Translations under genes and position numbers: made by a program
Origin: Rhodococcus yunnanensis NBRC 103083
Lineage (GTDB): Bacteria > Actinomycetota > Actinomycetes > Mycobacteriales > Mycobacteriaceae
Assembly: GCF_001895005.1 (NCBI RefSeq)
Contig: NZ_BCXH01000012.1
Span: 62,001 to 126,000 of the forward strand
Length of the DNA stretch: 64,000 bases
Reading direction: 5' to 3'
Shown: positions 15,688 to 24,286 of the stretch, in pieces
How positions within the stretch are numbered: the stretch's first letter is position 1
Layout: each line of letters starts with the position of its first letter
Notes under the pieces: model-generated
Told to the model about the DNA's origin: nothing
Seen by the model: the letters and a program-made list of their open reading frames with translations, nothing else
Database searches by the model: none

Positions 15688-16992
15688 ATGCCAGGACGTC
15701 TGCATCCGACCGACGCACAGACCTACTGGATGTCCTCCGTCATCCCGAACGACCAATTCGCGCTGTTCTGCTTCGAGACGTCCAGTTCGGCCACCAGCGT
15801 CTCCGCGGACCTGATCGGCAGAGCCCGCGGCATCGCCGACCTCGGTCTGCGTATCCAGGACTCGCACTTCGGCTACCCGCGCACCGCCCCGGCGCCGGTC
15901 GGCCTGGACCGCGTCGTCGATCATGGATGTCCCGGCGAGTGGAGATCATGTCTGACCGCGGTGGCTGCGCTGTTCGCGGACCAGGTCGATCCCCGCGAAC
16001 AGCCGTGGCGGATTCATCTCTTCGAACAGGTGACCGGCGCTCCTCGCTGCACCGAGCCTGCCCTCGTCGTCGTACTGCAGTTCTCGCACGCCCTCGGCGA
16101 CGGACAGCTCGTGTCGGCTCTGGCCCGAAGTATCCTCGGGGACCACGACCAGCGCGCACCCTCGATCGCGCCGCATCGGCGGCCGAACCCTGCGGAATTC
16201 GTGACCCGGGCGCGCCGAGCCCGCGAGTTCGACCATCTTCTTCGCGACGACACCGCCGCAGGCCGCGTGCCACCGCAAGCCCCGGGTCGACCGAGAACGC
16301 GTGTCAACATCGCGCCCCGCGGTACCACGTCGGTCAGAACCATCGTTCGAGATCGGACCGAGTTGGCGCGCGGTGCGACGACGGTGACCGTCGGCGCGCT
16401 GACGGCAGTATCCAGTGCACTCTCGCGCTACCTCGTACAGCACGGCGACACGGTTCCAGGCGAGCTCGGTGCCGAGGTCACGATGGCCATGGGCGGTGAT
16501 CGCCGCGCGCGCAATCACTTTCGCAATGCCGGAGTGGATCTCCATCCAGAGATCGACGACCTTCGGATACGAGCGTCGCGTATCTCCGCATCCCTCGACG
16601 CTCGCCGTACACGCGCCGACCATCCCGCGATGGAGGCCCAGGCTCGTGCCGCGGAGATGGTGCCGGCACTTCTCCTGCGCTGGGGAATCCGCCAGTTCGA
16701 CGCGACCGCGATACCCGAGACCGTCACCGGAAACACCGTCGTGTCCTCCGTCGCGCGAGGCCCCGCCGATCTGACGCTCGGCGGTGGGCCCGTGCGGTTC
16801 ACCGCAGGATTCCCAGCGCTCTCGCCCGTCATGAGCCTGACCCACGGCGTCCACGGCATCGGCGACGTCGTCACCATCGCCATCACATCGGCGAGCTCCG
16901 CAGTGCCGGACCCGGACGTCTACGAGCAGCTGATGCACGACGCCGTCGACGACGTCGCCCGCGCGCTGCGCAGGACAGCGCGCTCCGGTTAG
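15688..16992 (+). CDS. WS/DGAT-like protein with altered active site
   Basis: A 434-residue protein distantly like WS/DGAT. It starts at ATG 15688 with RLHPTDAQTYWMSSVIPNDQ. The position of HHxxxDG reads SHALGDG (residues 133-139): the first His, the one usually named non-essential, is Ser, while the second His and the DG are kept. WRIHLFEQVTGAP corresponds to the PLWELWVLDG block, and MAMGGDRRARNHFRNAG and VVSSVARGPADL to the C-terminal domain. The gene is divergent from the orthodox WS/DGAT. It may be a weak acyltransferase, one with another acceptor, or a regulatory homologue. Confidence 0.72.
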   Translation: MPGRLHPTDAQTYWMSSVIPNDQFALFCFETSSSATSVSADLIGRARGIADLGLRIQDSHFGYPRTAPAPVGLDRVVDHGCPGEWRSCLTAVAALFADQVDPREQPWRIHLFEQVTGAPRCTEPALVVVLQFSHALGDGQLVSALARSILGDHDQRAPSIAPHRRPNPAEFVTRARRAREFDHLLRDDTAAGRVPPQAPGRPRTRVNIAPRGTTSVRTIVRDRTELARGATTVTVGALTAVSSALSRYLVQHGDTVPGELGAEVTMAMGGDRRARNHFRNAGVDLHPEIDDLRIRASRISASLDARRTRADHPAMEAQARAAEMVPALLLRWGIRQFDATAIPETVTGNTVVSSVARGPADLTLGGGPVRFTAGFPALSPVMSLTHGVHGIGDVVTIAITSASSAVPDPDVYEQLMHDAVDDVARALRRTARSG

Positions 16993-17079
16993 CTCTCCCC
17001 TGCCCGTTCGGGCTGTTTACGGCGAGCTGCGGCCTGGAAACCGCGCCGGGGGCGGAAGCGAGTTCGTAGCTTTGCGGCC

Positions 17080-17721
17080 ATGACAACCACAGACGCACCC
17101 ACGAACGCACCCCTCGCAGAATCGCCTGCCCCTGCCGGTCCCGGATCACCGGTAGCCGATCCGGCGTTGATCGGGGTACCCACGTTCCTGGTCGGTTCGA
17201 TCGCACTGGGACTCGTGCTCACCGGCTACGTGCCCGCCGCCGCTACCGGCGCGTCGATCCCGATCATTCTGGCTGCCACGGCAATCGGCCAACTCGTCGC
17301 TGCCGTGTGGGCGGCGAGCCGGGACCAGAACGCCGTCGCCAGTGTGTTCGGCATCTTCACCGGATTCTGGCTGAGCTATGCCCTGCTCGTCCTCGGTCTG
17401 ACGAACGACTGGTTCGGCATCGTGGCCGACGACGCCGTGGCAACGCAGAAACTCTTCCTGCTCACGTGGCTCGTCGTCATCGTGCTGCTGACCGTCGCGA
17501 GTCTGCGCTTGCCGCTCGCATTCACGGTGCTGTTCGCGCTGATCGACCTCGCCCTGCTCTTCGTTTTTCTCGGCACCTCGAACGCCAGCACGTCGCAGAC
17601 GTCGATCGGCGGATATTTCGTCTTCTCGTTCGTCGTGGTCGGCGCGTACCTGTTCCTCGACGCGATGAGCCGCTCGACGGGTGGGCGCGGGCTGCCCCTC
17701 GGCCGCGCGATCGTCCGGTAG
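17080..17721 (+). CDS. GPR1/FUN34/YaaH (SatP-like) acetate transporter
   Basis: Membrane protein of 213 residues with six hydrophobic helices after a Pro/Ala-rich N-terminal tail. The family motif NPAPLGL appears here as DPALIGVPTFLVGS at the start of helix 1. FGIFTGFWLSYALLVLGLTN is the FxxFxGxFW-like patch found in acetate/succinate uptake proteins. It lies beside acyltransferase genes, so a link to acetate assimilation into lipid is plausible but not shown. The altered first motif could shift specificity. Confidence 0.82.
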   Translation: MTTTDAPTNAPLAESPAPAGPGSPVADPALIGVPTFLVGSIALGLVLTGYVPAAATGASIPIILAATAIGQLVAAVWAASRDQNAVASVFGIFTGFWLSYALLVLGLTNDWFGIVADDAVATQKLFLLTWLVVIVLLTVASLRLPLAFTVLFALIDLALLFVFLGTSNASTSQTSIGGYFVFSFVVVGAYLFLDAMSRSTGGRGLPLGRAIVR

Positions 17722-17782
17722 TCACCGGACTTGCCAGAGTCTTCTCAGGGTCGGGCAGGCGTCCGTCTCAGCTTTCCCGGCC

Positions 17783-18649
17783 ATGATGGTGTCCATGACA
17801 CAGGTGACGGTTCTGGCAGTGGGTGGCACCGGGGAATCGCATCCCGCCGATCACCGCACTGCCGTCACCGGACTTCTGAGCCGCGTGACCGGGCCTCTGG
17901 ACAGTCGATTCACTGCACGGTGGGTCGGTTATCCGGCGTCGTACGGGCCTGTCGCGATCGGCGGGTTGAGCTATTGCCAGAGCACCCGAGTCGGGGTGAG
18001 GCGGCTGATCGCCGCCATCGATTCGACCGACGGCCCCGTCGCACTGATCGGCTATTCGCAGGGGTGTTCGGTCATTCGCGAGGTGCTGGGCCGAATGGCA
18101 TCGGGCGAGGTGAGGCTGCCGTCGGTCGTCGCGGCCGGACTGATCTCGGATCCACAGCAACCTGCAGGGTCGGTGCCCGGGTGCGAGGGCAGCGGCGTCG
18201 CAGGCGTCGGGCCGAAGATTCCCGACGACGTATCGGTGATGTGGATCGGCCATCCGCAGGACATGATCTGCAACGCCAGCGAGGACAGCTACATCCGCGA
18301 CATCGCCGATCTGACCCGGTTCATGTCCTTTCGGACCACGAAACTGTGGATCCGTCAGCTGTGGACGCTGCTGCGCAGCAATGAATTTCAGAACGCCAGG
18401 AAGACCCGGTTCACTCCCCGGCAGTGGCGCCGAGACTGTCGGCGTGTGCGCATCGCGACGGCAGAACTCAAAGGCTACCTGCCCCGCACGTTGGCATGGC
18501 GCAACGTGCGGGTGTCGAACCCTGCAGGTGACCGTCACATCGCTTATGCGACCGAGCCTCTCGACGCGAGCGGCTTGACCGGCTGCCAGATCCTTGCCCA
18601 GTGGCTGCAGGTGCAGGCCACCTTCGGGCAGTACGAACTGGCCGCCTAG
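17783..18649 (+). CDS. Cutinase/PE-PPE-like serine hydrolase
   Basis: An alpha/beta hydrolase of 288 residues (from ATG 17783; ATG 17795 is an equally good start). The nucleophile elbow is GYSQG with Ser92, and a candidate acid lies in IGHPQDMICN. Cysteines in SYCQS, GCEGSG, MICNAS and RRDCRRV are spaced as in cutinases that use disulfides, yet no signal peptide is visible, so it may be cytosolic or exported another way. The C-terminal 100 residues are basic and Trp/Arg-rich. The 3' end overlaps the convergent SRPBCC gene by 4 bases. Probable ester substrate, unknown identity. Confidence 0.7.
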   Translation: MMVSMTQVTVLAVGGTGESHPADHRTAVTGLLSRVTGPLDSRFTARWVGYPASYGPVAIGGLSYCQSTRVGVRRLIAAIDSTDGPVALIGYSQGCSVIREVLGRMASGEVRLPSVVAAGLISDPQQPAGSVPGCEGSGVAGVGPKIPDDVSVMWIGHPQDMICNASEDSYIRDIADLTRFMSFRTTKLWIRQLWTLLRSNEFQNARKTRFTPRQWRRDCRRVRIATAELKGYLPRTLAWRNVRVSNPAGDRHIAYATEPLDASGLTGCQILAQWLQVQATFGQYELAA

Positions 18650-19107
18650 CTCTTCTCCGCCTGCGTCTTCAGCTGTGCGAGGCCCTTCTCGAAGTCCTTC
18701 CCGACGACCTTGTCCATCGGGAAGATCTTGCCCACCAGGCTGAAGAGCAGGTTGTTTTTTCCCGTCATCGCCCAGGTGACCTCACTGCCCGAGGCGCCGG
18801 GGTCGATGGTGAAGGTAGTGACGTTGGTGGCCTTGAACGGCTTGGTGAACACGAGGGTCAACTGCACGAGCTGACCGGGCTTCGATTCGGTGATGGTCAT
18901 GTTGCCCGCACCGGCCTTGCGGTTACCGGACCACGAGTACGCTGCGCCGACACCCGCGTCGGGACCGGTGTAGGTGCGCTTCAGATCCGGGTCGGCGTCC
19001 TCCCACGGTGACCAACTGCGCCAGTGGTGGAAGTTGTCCAGCAGTTCGTGAATCTTGTCGGGAGATGCGGAAATCACGGTCTTACGTTCGACGAGGAAGC
19101 TGCTCAT
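18646..19107 (-). CDS. SRPBCC (START-like) domain protein
   Basis: A 153-residue polyketide-cyclase/START-type small protein with a hydrophobic ligand pocket. The start MSSFLVERKTVISASPDKIH is typical, followed by HHWRSWSPWEDADPDLKRTY and the C-terminal helix FEKGLAQLKTQAEK. The frame is open further upstream, but ATG 19107 matches family starts. It follows the VOC gene on the same strand after only 13 bases, so the pair is probably an operon. The ligand is unknown. Confidence 0.85.
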   Translation of the reverse strand: MSSFLVERKTVISASPDKIHELLDNFHHWRSWSPWEDADPDLKRTYTGPDAGVGAAYSWSGNRKAGAGNMTITESKPGQLVQLTLVFTKPFKATNVTTFTIDPGASGSEVTWAMTGKNNLLFSLVGKIFPMDKVVGKDFEKGLAQLKTQAEKS

Positions 19108-19120
19108 GCGCGAATAGTAA

Positions 19121-19486
19121 TCAGTGGCACCGACACAGGCAGAAGATGTGCCCGACGGGATCGCGAAACACCGTGAACCCTGGGTGGTTCTCGTTGCCTT
19201 CGAGCTTCGTCGCGCCGAGCCCGAGCACATGTTTCTCGCTCGCCTCCATGTCGTCGACGACAAAATCGAGGTGAATCTTGATCCCGTCCGACGGCCAGTC
19301 CAGCGGGGTGAAGTCCGGTGCCTGCTGGAAGGCGAGCCGCAGCTCACCCGGGCCTTGCAGCACAGTCCAACTCGTGTCGGTGTCGGCGAGCTTCCAGCCG
19401 AGCACCTTGCCGTAGAACGTAGCGAGCGCTTCGGTGTCCGGGCAATCGAGGACGGTGTAGTCGACGTCGATCTTGGGTGCGGTCAT
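19121..19486 (-). CDS. VOC-family (glyoxalase-like) protein
   Basis: A 121-residue vicinal-oxygen-chelate protein. It has the two beta-alpha-beta-beta-beta halves: DYTVLDCPDTEALATFYGKV with LGWKL, then IHLDFVVDDMEASEKHVLGL ending HPGFTVFRDPVGHIFCLCRC. The start ATG 19486 follows a GGTGGAGG ribosome site. Such actinobacterial VOC proteins often bind small hydrophobic ligands or confer antibiotic resistance, but no substrate can be assigned. It is upstream of the SRPBCC gene in the same operon. The end CLCRCH adds three Cys in a row of six, which could bind metal. Confidence 0.82.
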   Translation of the reverse strand: MTAPKIDVDYTVLDCPDTEALATFYGKVLGWKLADTDTSWTVLQGPGELRLAFQQAPDFTPLDWPSDGIKIHLDFVVDDMEASEKHVLGLGATKLEGNENHPGFTVFRDPVGHIFCLCRCH

Positions 19487-19582
19487 GACCTCCACCCTGA
19501 CGGCATCGCGAGTCCGTGGCAACCGTTGGACACGTTCGACGCGCCATCGATGCGGGACTGACGGCCGACCCCGAACGCATGA

Positions 19583-19621
19583 ATGGCGCATTCAAGCTGT
19601 CTGTCAGCTTGAATGCGCCAT
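19583..19621. repeat. Intergenic palindrome, GAATGG/CCATTC family (copy 1)
   Basis: Perfect 16-base arms (19583-19598 and 19606-19621; ATGGCGCATTCAAGCT and its complement) with a 7-base loop. It begins 19 bases beyond the stop of the mycolyltransferase gene, read on the minus strand, so it can act as its terminator; there is no T-run. The same CTTGAATGG-type core recurs at 55771-55893 and 60537-60589. Confidence 0.7.
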
Positions 19622-19640
19622 CGATGCGAAAGAGGGGTGC

Positions 19641-20660
19641 TTACTGACCCAACGCCGGAGCGAATGTGGTGAACCACGCCTCGTGCAAGTGCTGTTCCCA
19701 GAAGTTCCACCAGTGCGTGCCGGTGCCGGTGATGCGCACCTCCGGGGCGATGCCTGCCGCACGCAGCGCCGCGACGTAGGCGCGGCTGCTGATACCGGAT
19801 GCAGTCTCGAGTGGAACCATCTGCGCGAACTTGACGGGGTCGAAGCTTGCGCTGACGGGATTGACCGTGGGGTCGGTCAGTGGCGATCCGGTGCCCGCCG
19901 AAACGAACACCGACGTGTTACGCAGCGCGCCGACGTTGAGCAGCGGGTCGTTGGCGAGCCACGTCGCCGACGGCCATGCACCCCACATGTTGCGTGCGTT
20001 GCCGCCCATTTCGCCGACCGAGACCTGAATACCCTGGGCGTAACCGGGGCTGCTCGCCGACGGGTAACCGCTGAACGACGCGACCGCCTTGTAGAAGTCC
20101 GGGTGGTGGGCGGCGAGGTTGAGTGCGGAGGTGCCGCTCATCGACAGGCCTGCGACTGCGTTGTTGACGCCGTCGCTGCCGAACTGGTCGGCAATGACCG
20201 GGGGCAGCTCCTGCGTCAGGAAGGTCTCCCACTTGACGACACCCAGCTTGGGGTCTGGCTTCTCCCAGTCGGTGTAGAACGTTCCGCCGCCGCCGAACGG
20301 GATGACGACGTTGACGTGCTTGTCGGCGAAGAATTGCTCCACGTCGGTCTCGATGAGCCAGCCGTTGTTGTCGTCGGGTGCGCGCAGGCCGTCGAGCAGG
20401 TAGATCGTCGGAGCGGGTCCGTCGCCGGCAGCTTTGAGGACCTTGACCGGAATGTCCTTGTTCATCGCATTGGAGTGGACGTAGACGAGCGCGGATTCCG
20501 CCTGCGCTATGCCCGTGCCGACGAATGTGGCGGCGAATGCCGTGATCAACATGGTCACCACTCCCAGCACGAGGCTGGAGCGCAGCCTGCGGAGTGACCC
20601 GGTTGGGCTGGAGCGCAGCCTGCGGAGTGACCCAACTGAGCTGCGGGCACGAGAAAGCAT
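19641..20660 (-). CDS. Antigen-85-like mycolyltransferase/esterase
   Basis: Exported alpha/beta hydrolase of 339 residues related to antigen 85, which transfers mycolic acids to arabinogalactan or trehalose outside the membrane. The signal sequence ends near IAQA/ES (residue 54). The nucleophile elbow is GLSMSG with Ser173; TIYLLDGLRAPDDNNGW, FGGGGTFYTDWEKPD and the C-terminal GTHWWNFWEQHLHEAW with the catalytic His match the family. The N-terminal extension contains a 33-base tandem repeat giving two copies of GSLRRLRSS (residues 10-29), which supplies the basic n-region of the signal peptide. An alternative ATG at 20552 would leave almost no charge. Followed by a palindromic terminator. Confidence 0.88.
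   Translation of the reverse strand: MLSRARSSVGSLRRLRSSPTGSLRRLRSSLVLGVVTMLITAFAATFVGTGIAQAESALVYVHSNAMNKDIPVKVLKAAGDGPAPTIYLLDGLRAPDDNNGWLIETDVEQFFADKHVNVVIPFGGGGTFYTDWEKPDPKLGVVKWETFLTQELPPVIADQFGSDGVNNAVAGLSMSGTSALNLAAHHPDFYKAVASFSGYPSASSPGYAQGIQVSVGEMGGNARNMWGAWPSATWLANDPLLNVGALRNTSVFVSAGTGSPLTDPTVNPVSASFDPVKFAQMVPLETASGISSRAYVAALRAAGIAPEVRITGTGTHWWNFWEQHLHEAWFTTFAPALGQ
20573..20633. repeat. Tandem repeat pair, GAGCGnAGCCTGCGGAGTGACCC family (copy 1)
   Basis: Two 28-base units (20573-20600 and 20606-20633) identical over GGCTGGAGCGCAGCCTGCGG and the AGTGACCC that follows, with a 33-base period. It lies inside the 5' end of the mycolyltransferase gene, in frame, and encodes the duplicated [10 protein letters not shown] related pair with a 34-base period occurs between genes at 62006-62062. 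Confidence 0.75.
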
Positions 20661-20760
20661 GTGAAATCCCCATCGTCCGAATCCGACCGACCGTCGGGTG
20701 GCAGGGTAACAGGGAAGTAACGCCTGCGCCTATCCGTCGGTGCTCGGGACGGCAGCGAAG

Positions 20761-21615
20761 TCAGTTCACAGCACGAAGCGGCAACGACGCCTGCGCACGC
20801 AGGGTACGTATTGCCTCAGCGGATCGGTCGTCGGCGGGAAGCAGTACGACGAGCTGTTGATTGTCGGCAGCGGGTAGCTCCAGCACCTCACGATCCAGAT
20901 GCAACGGGCCGACATCGGGATGTGTCCACGTCAATCGCCCTCGTTCCGGCACGCTGTTGCCGTTGAGCCTGCGCGTCAGCTCGTCCCCCGCTTCGGCGGA
21001 CAGCTCTTCCAGCAGCGAAGCTGATGGTTCGGACAACTGGACGAGTGACGCGGATCGATCCGTCCACAGATCGAATGCGCACTCGTCGGCGAGCGAATTC
21101 CACTCGGGAAAGACCGTTCGGGCGCGCTCGTCGACGAACACGAACCGGGTCAGGTTCGGCCGGCTGTTGTCGAGAAGGCCGCAGGGGCCCGCGACGAGAT
21201 CGAACGTGTCCGTCCAGGCGAGCAGGTCGCCGATTCTGTTGGTCAAGAACGCGATTCCCGGTTCGAGAAGCCGGATCATCGATGCAACCGCAGGCCGAAC
21301 CGTGAGCAGTGGATCGACGGCGCGGCCGCCTGAGCATGCACCGGCGGTGATCTTCGTCAGATTCCTGAGGTGTTCACGCTCACCTGCATCGAGATCGAGC
21401 GAATCGGCAAGTGCCCGAACGATCTGCGGCGACGGGTTGCGATCACGCCCCTGTTCGATGCGGATGAGGTATTCGACGCTGATCCCGGCAAGTGCCGCCA
21501 ACTCGGATCGGCGCACCCCGGGGACGCGTCGCCTACCTCCACCGGTCAAGCCCAACGACTGGGGCGACGTGCTGTCTCTTCGGGCGCGCAGGAAGTCGCC
21601 CAGCGGCGTACTCAT
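20761..21615 (-). CDS. MmyB-type XRE-family transcriptional regulator
   Basis: A 284-residue regulator: N-terminal helix-turn-helix (about residues 5-75) with VPGVRRSELAALAGISVEYL and RIEQGRDRNPSPQIVRAL, then the MmyB-like ligand-binding domain, a PAS-like fold that binds fatty acids in related proteins, with RIGDLLAWTDTFDLVAGP and LTWTHPDVGPLHLDREVLEL. It is divergent from the FMN-reductase gene with 100 bases between starts, containing an inverted repeat that is a candidate operator. The usual arrangement for this family is control of the adjacent oxidoreductase gene. Confidence 0.88.
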   Translation of the reverse strand: MSTPLGDFLRARRDSTSPQSLGLTGGGRRRVPGVRRSELAALAGISVEYLIRIEQGRDRNPSPQIVRALADSLDLDAGEREHLRNLTKITAGACSGGRAVDPLLTVRPAVASMIRLLEPGIAFLTNRIGDLLAWTDTFDLVAGPCGLLDNSRPNLTRFVFVDERARTVFPEWNSLADECAFDLWTDRSASLVQLSEPSASLLEELSAEAGDELTRRLNGNSVPERGRLTWTHPDVGPLHLDREVLELPAADNQQLVVLLPADDRSAEAIRTLRAQASLPLRAVN

Positions 21616-21645
21616 CCCCCTACGTTACGACGCACGACCGCCGAG

Positions 21646-21670
21646 TGGGTAGCCCTCGCGGTACTACCCA
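21646..21670. promoter_or_regulatory. Inverted repeat, candidate operator for the MmyB-type regulator
   Basis: TGGGTAG and CTACCCA are perfect 7-base arms separated by 11 bases, placed between the divergent regulator (start 21615) and FMN-reductase (start 21716) genes. The spacing of half-sites by about two helical turns suits a dimeric helix-turn-helix repressor. No experimental support; inferred from position and symmetry. Confidence 0.45.
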
Positions 21671-21715
21671 ATCCGCGGTCTTCCTGTGCGTCGTTCCGAA
21701 GCCCACGATGACGAT

Positions 21716-22309
21716 ATGACAGAAGAATTGAGACTCGTGATCGTCATCGGCAGCGTTCGCGACGGCCGGTTCGGACCCGTCGTCGCCGAATGGATCGCCG
21801 AACAATCGAACGCACACGGCGCCTTCGCCGTCACGGTCGTCGATCTCGCCGAGTTCGACATCCCGCTCGCGCTGCCCGACAGCTCGCCGAAGCTGGAGGG
21901 TGACTCGTACCCGAGGCCGGACGCGATGGCGGGGCTGACTGCGCTTCTCGAGTCCGCAGACGCGTTCTTATTGGTGACGCCCGAGTACAACCACAGTTTC
22001 CCTGCCTCGCTGAAAGCTGCGATCGACTGGCATTTCACACAGTGGGCAGCCAAACCCGTCGGGCTGATCAGTTACGGCGGAGCCGCAGGAGGCAGGCATG
22101 CGTCGGCGCACCTCGAGAACGTACTCAGCGAACTGGGCGCAGTGACGATCCAGCAGGGTTTGACGTTCGCCAACTACTACACCGCCTGGAAGGACGGTAG
22201 TCCTGTCGATTCCGAATCCGCCGGATACGCCAAGGCGATGCTCGATCAACTGACTTGGTGGGCGCGGGCCCTCAGCCGTGCACGGGCAGAGAGCGCGTAC
22301 CCGTTCTGA
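21716..22309 (+). CDS. NADPH-dependent FMN reductase family protein
   Basis: Flavodoxin-fold reductase of 197 residues. VIVIGSVRDGRFGPVVAEWI is the FMN phosphate-binding loop region, TPEYNHSFPASLKAAIDW is the family signature around the isoalloxazine ring, and YGGAAGGRHASAHLENVLSE completes the pocket. The start ATG 21716 is preceded by AGCCCACGATGACGAT with no strong ribosome site, so expression may be low or leaderless. It is probably controlled by the divergent MmyB-type regulator, and its likely role is quinone or flavin reduction under stress. Confidence 0.9.
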   Translation: MTEELRLVIVIGSVRDGRFGPVVAEWIAEQSNAHGAFAVTVVDLAEFDIPLALPDSSPKLEGDSYPRPDAMAGLTALLESADAFLLVTPEYNHSFPASLKAAIDWHFTQWAAKPVGLISYGGAAGGRHASAHLENVLSELGAVTIQQGLTFANYYTAWKDGSPVDSESAGYAKAMLDQLTWWARALSRARAESAYPF

Positions 22310-22312
22310 GGC

Positions 22313-24190
22313 TCAGACGATCCACCAGGCCGCATACGGCGGGAGCCAGGTGAGACCGTCCTCGTCGGCTACGAGTTCGTGTTGGGACAGGACCTCGCGG
22401 GGCGCAAGGCCCGATTCCACCAGCCGCGAGTACGGAAACGAACGATAGCTGCCCGTGACGTTGAAGATCCCGACGAGGGTGCCGCTGGGGTGCCGCCTGG
22501 CGACGACGAGGAGACCGTCGTCGACGTCGGGCAGTACCTCCACGGGGGCTTCGGCGTGCAGCATCGGCAGACCTGCACGGACTCGCGCGATGCGGGCGAT
22601 TCCGTCGAACACCCGCTGCGCGTCGCTCCCCTGCTCGAAGCGTCGGGCCCGGTCGGCGTCGGTGACGCGAGGACGGTGCACCCACCTGTTGTCGTCTTCG
22701 TGGCCCGGTTCCGCGGCCCAGTCCGGGTCGCCGGGCGATCCCAGTTCGTCACCGCTCCACACGACGGGAATGCCGCCCCACACCGCGACGATCGCATGTG
22801 CCAGGAAGATTCGCGCGAATCCGCCGTCCGGATCTCGGCGCGAGTGCCCCAGGCCGCTCAACGCTGCAGTAGTGCCGCTGATTCGGCGATCACCGGTGTC
22901 CCTGTTGTACTGGAAGACCACGCCCTCGGCCCACGATCCGTCGAATTCGCCTGAGTACCAGTCGGACAGAAAGCGTCGATGGCCTTCGCCGGTGATGCCG
23001 CGGTCGGACGCGTCACCGTCGTCGATGGCCCATCCGATGTCGTCGTGACACCGAATGTAGGTGACCCACGTTCCATTGGGCGGCGTCGGCGGCAGTGAAC
23101 CGAGCGCGTGGCGCGCCAAAGCCGCACTGCCGGAGGCCAACATCGACCAGACATGAACCATCAGGCTGTTGTGGTACGCGATGTCCGACACTCGCCCGGT
23201 GTGCCGGCCGAGCCCGAGATAGGGCAACAGATCACGAGGCCCGACGATGGCCTCTGCCTTGAACAGCGTCGCCGGAGCCGCCATACGAGCCGTGGCGCGC
23301 AGCGCCTGGGTGATGGCGTGTACCTCGGGTTGGTTCTGGCAGTTGGTGCCGAGCCGCTTCCACAGGAATGCGATCGCGTCGAGCCTCAACACCTCGATGC
23401 CCAGGTTCGCCAGATGCAGCACGATATCGGCGAATTCGAGCAACACCTCGGGATTGGCCCAGTTCAGATCCCACTGCCATTCGTTGAACGTCGTCCAGAC
23501 CCATTCTCCGAGTTCGGAATCGAACGTGAAGCTGCCAGGCGCGAAATCGGGAAAGACCTCGGGCAGTGTGCGCTCGTACGCGTCCGGGGTGTCGCGATCG
23601 GCGAAGATGTGAAAGTAGTTCCGGTACCGGGGATCTCCCGCGCGCGCACGCGTCGCCCACTCGTGTTCGCGGGCAACATGATTGAGGACGAGGTCGACGA
23701 CGGGGCTGATACCGCGTTCGCGAAGCGTTGTCGCAAGATCACGCAGATCGTCGTTCGTGCCGAGATCCGGCCGTACCGCGCGATAGTCCATGACGGCATA
23801 TCCGCCGTCGTTGTCGCCGGGGCGCGGTCTCAGAAGCGGCATGAGATGCAGGTAGGTGACCCCCAGATCGCCGAGGTGGTCGAGCCTGTGGGCCAGGCCC
23901 TTCAGCGTCGAGGAGTACCGATCCACGTAGCAGGCGTACCCGAACATCTCCGGACGCTGAAACCAGTCGGGCTGCAGCAGGCGGCGCTCGTCCAGCCGGT
24001 GCAGTTCCTCGGAGCGTGCGACGAAGCCTCGGGCAGCGACGTCGACGAGCGCCGCGGCAACCGCGTCGGGATCGGGGTAGAGCGCGGTGACCGCGTCGTG
24101 TAGATCCGGCCACCAGCGTTCGAGACGCAGCTCGAACGTCTCCCGGCGATGGGCAGGCAGATCCCGCAGAATCTCACGCGGCGTATGCAT
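22313..24190 (-). CDS. Amylosucrase-like GH13 alpha-glucan enzyme
   Basis: A 625-residue GH13 family protein of the amylosucrase subfamily. An N-terminal helical part (about 90 residues, with EMFGYACYVDRYSSTLKGL) precedes the barrel. DYRAVRPDLGT and VVDLVLNHVAREHEW are conserved region I. VLRLDAIAFLWKR has the nucleophile Asp (about residue 271), FKAEAIVGPRD the acid Glu (about 312) and YIRCHDDIGWAID the third Asp. NQPEVHAITQALR and VWSGDELGSPGDPDW are typical of amylosucrase. The expected reaction is sucrose to alpha-1,4-glucan plus fructose, but a related hydrolase or isomerase cannot be excluded. It stands alone, convergent with the FMN reductase (3 bases apart). Confidence 0.85.
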   Translation of the reverse strand: MHTPREILRDLPAHRRETFELRLERWWPDLHDAVTALYPDPDAVAAALVDVAARGFVARSEELHRLDERRLLQPDWFQRPEMFGYACYVDRYSSTLKGLAHRLDHLGDLGVTYLHLMPLLRPRPGDNDGGYAVMDYRAVRPDLGTNDDLRDLATTLRERGISPVVDLVLNHVAREHEWATRARAGDPRYRNYFHIFADRDTPDAYERTLPEVFPDFAPGSFTFDSELGEWVWTTFNEWQWDLNWANPEVLLEFADIVLHLANLGIEVLRLDAIAFLWKRLGTNCQNQPEVHAITQALRATARMAAPATLFKAEAIVGPRDLLPYLGLGRHTGRVSDIAYHNSLMVHVWSMLASGSAALARHALGSLPPTPPNGTWVTYIRCHDDIGWAIDDGDASDRGITGEGHRRFLSDWYSGEFDGSWAEGVVFQYNRDTGDRRISGTTAALSGLGHSRRDPDGGFARIFLAHAIVAVWGGIPVVWSGDELGSPGDPDWAAEPGHEDDNRWVHRPRVTDADRARRFEQGSDAQRVFDGIARIARVRAGLPMLHAEAPVEVLPDVDDGLLVVARRHPSGTLVGIFNVTGSYRSFPYSRLVESGLAPREVLSQHELVADEDGLTWLPPYAAWWIV

Positions 24191-24286
24191 GAGTGCATCA
24201 TGGCACGGGCAGGTGCAGTGTGGTCGTGACCTTCGCGGCGAGCATCGAAAGTGCGCGGCTGCTCACGCACCGGGCACAATGGCCCC

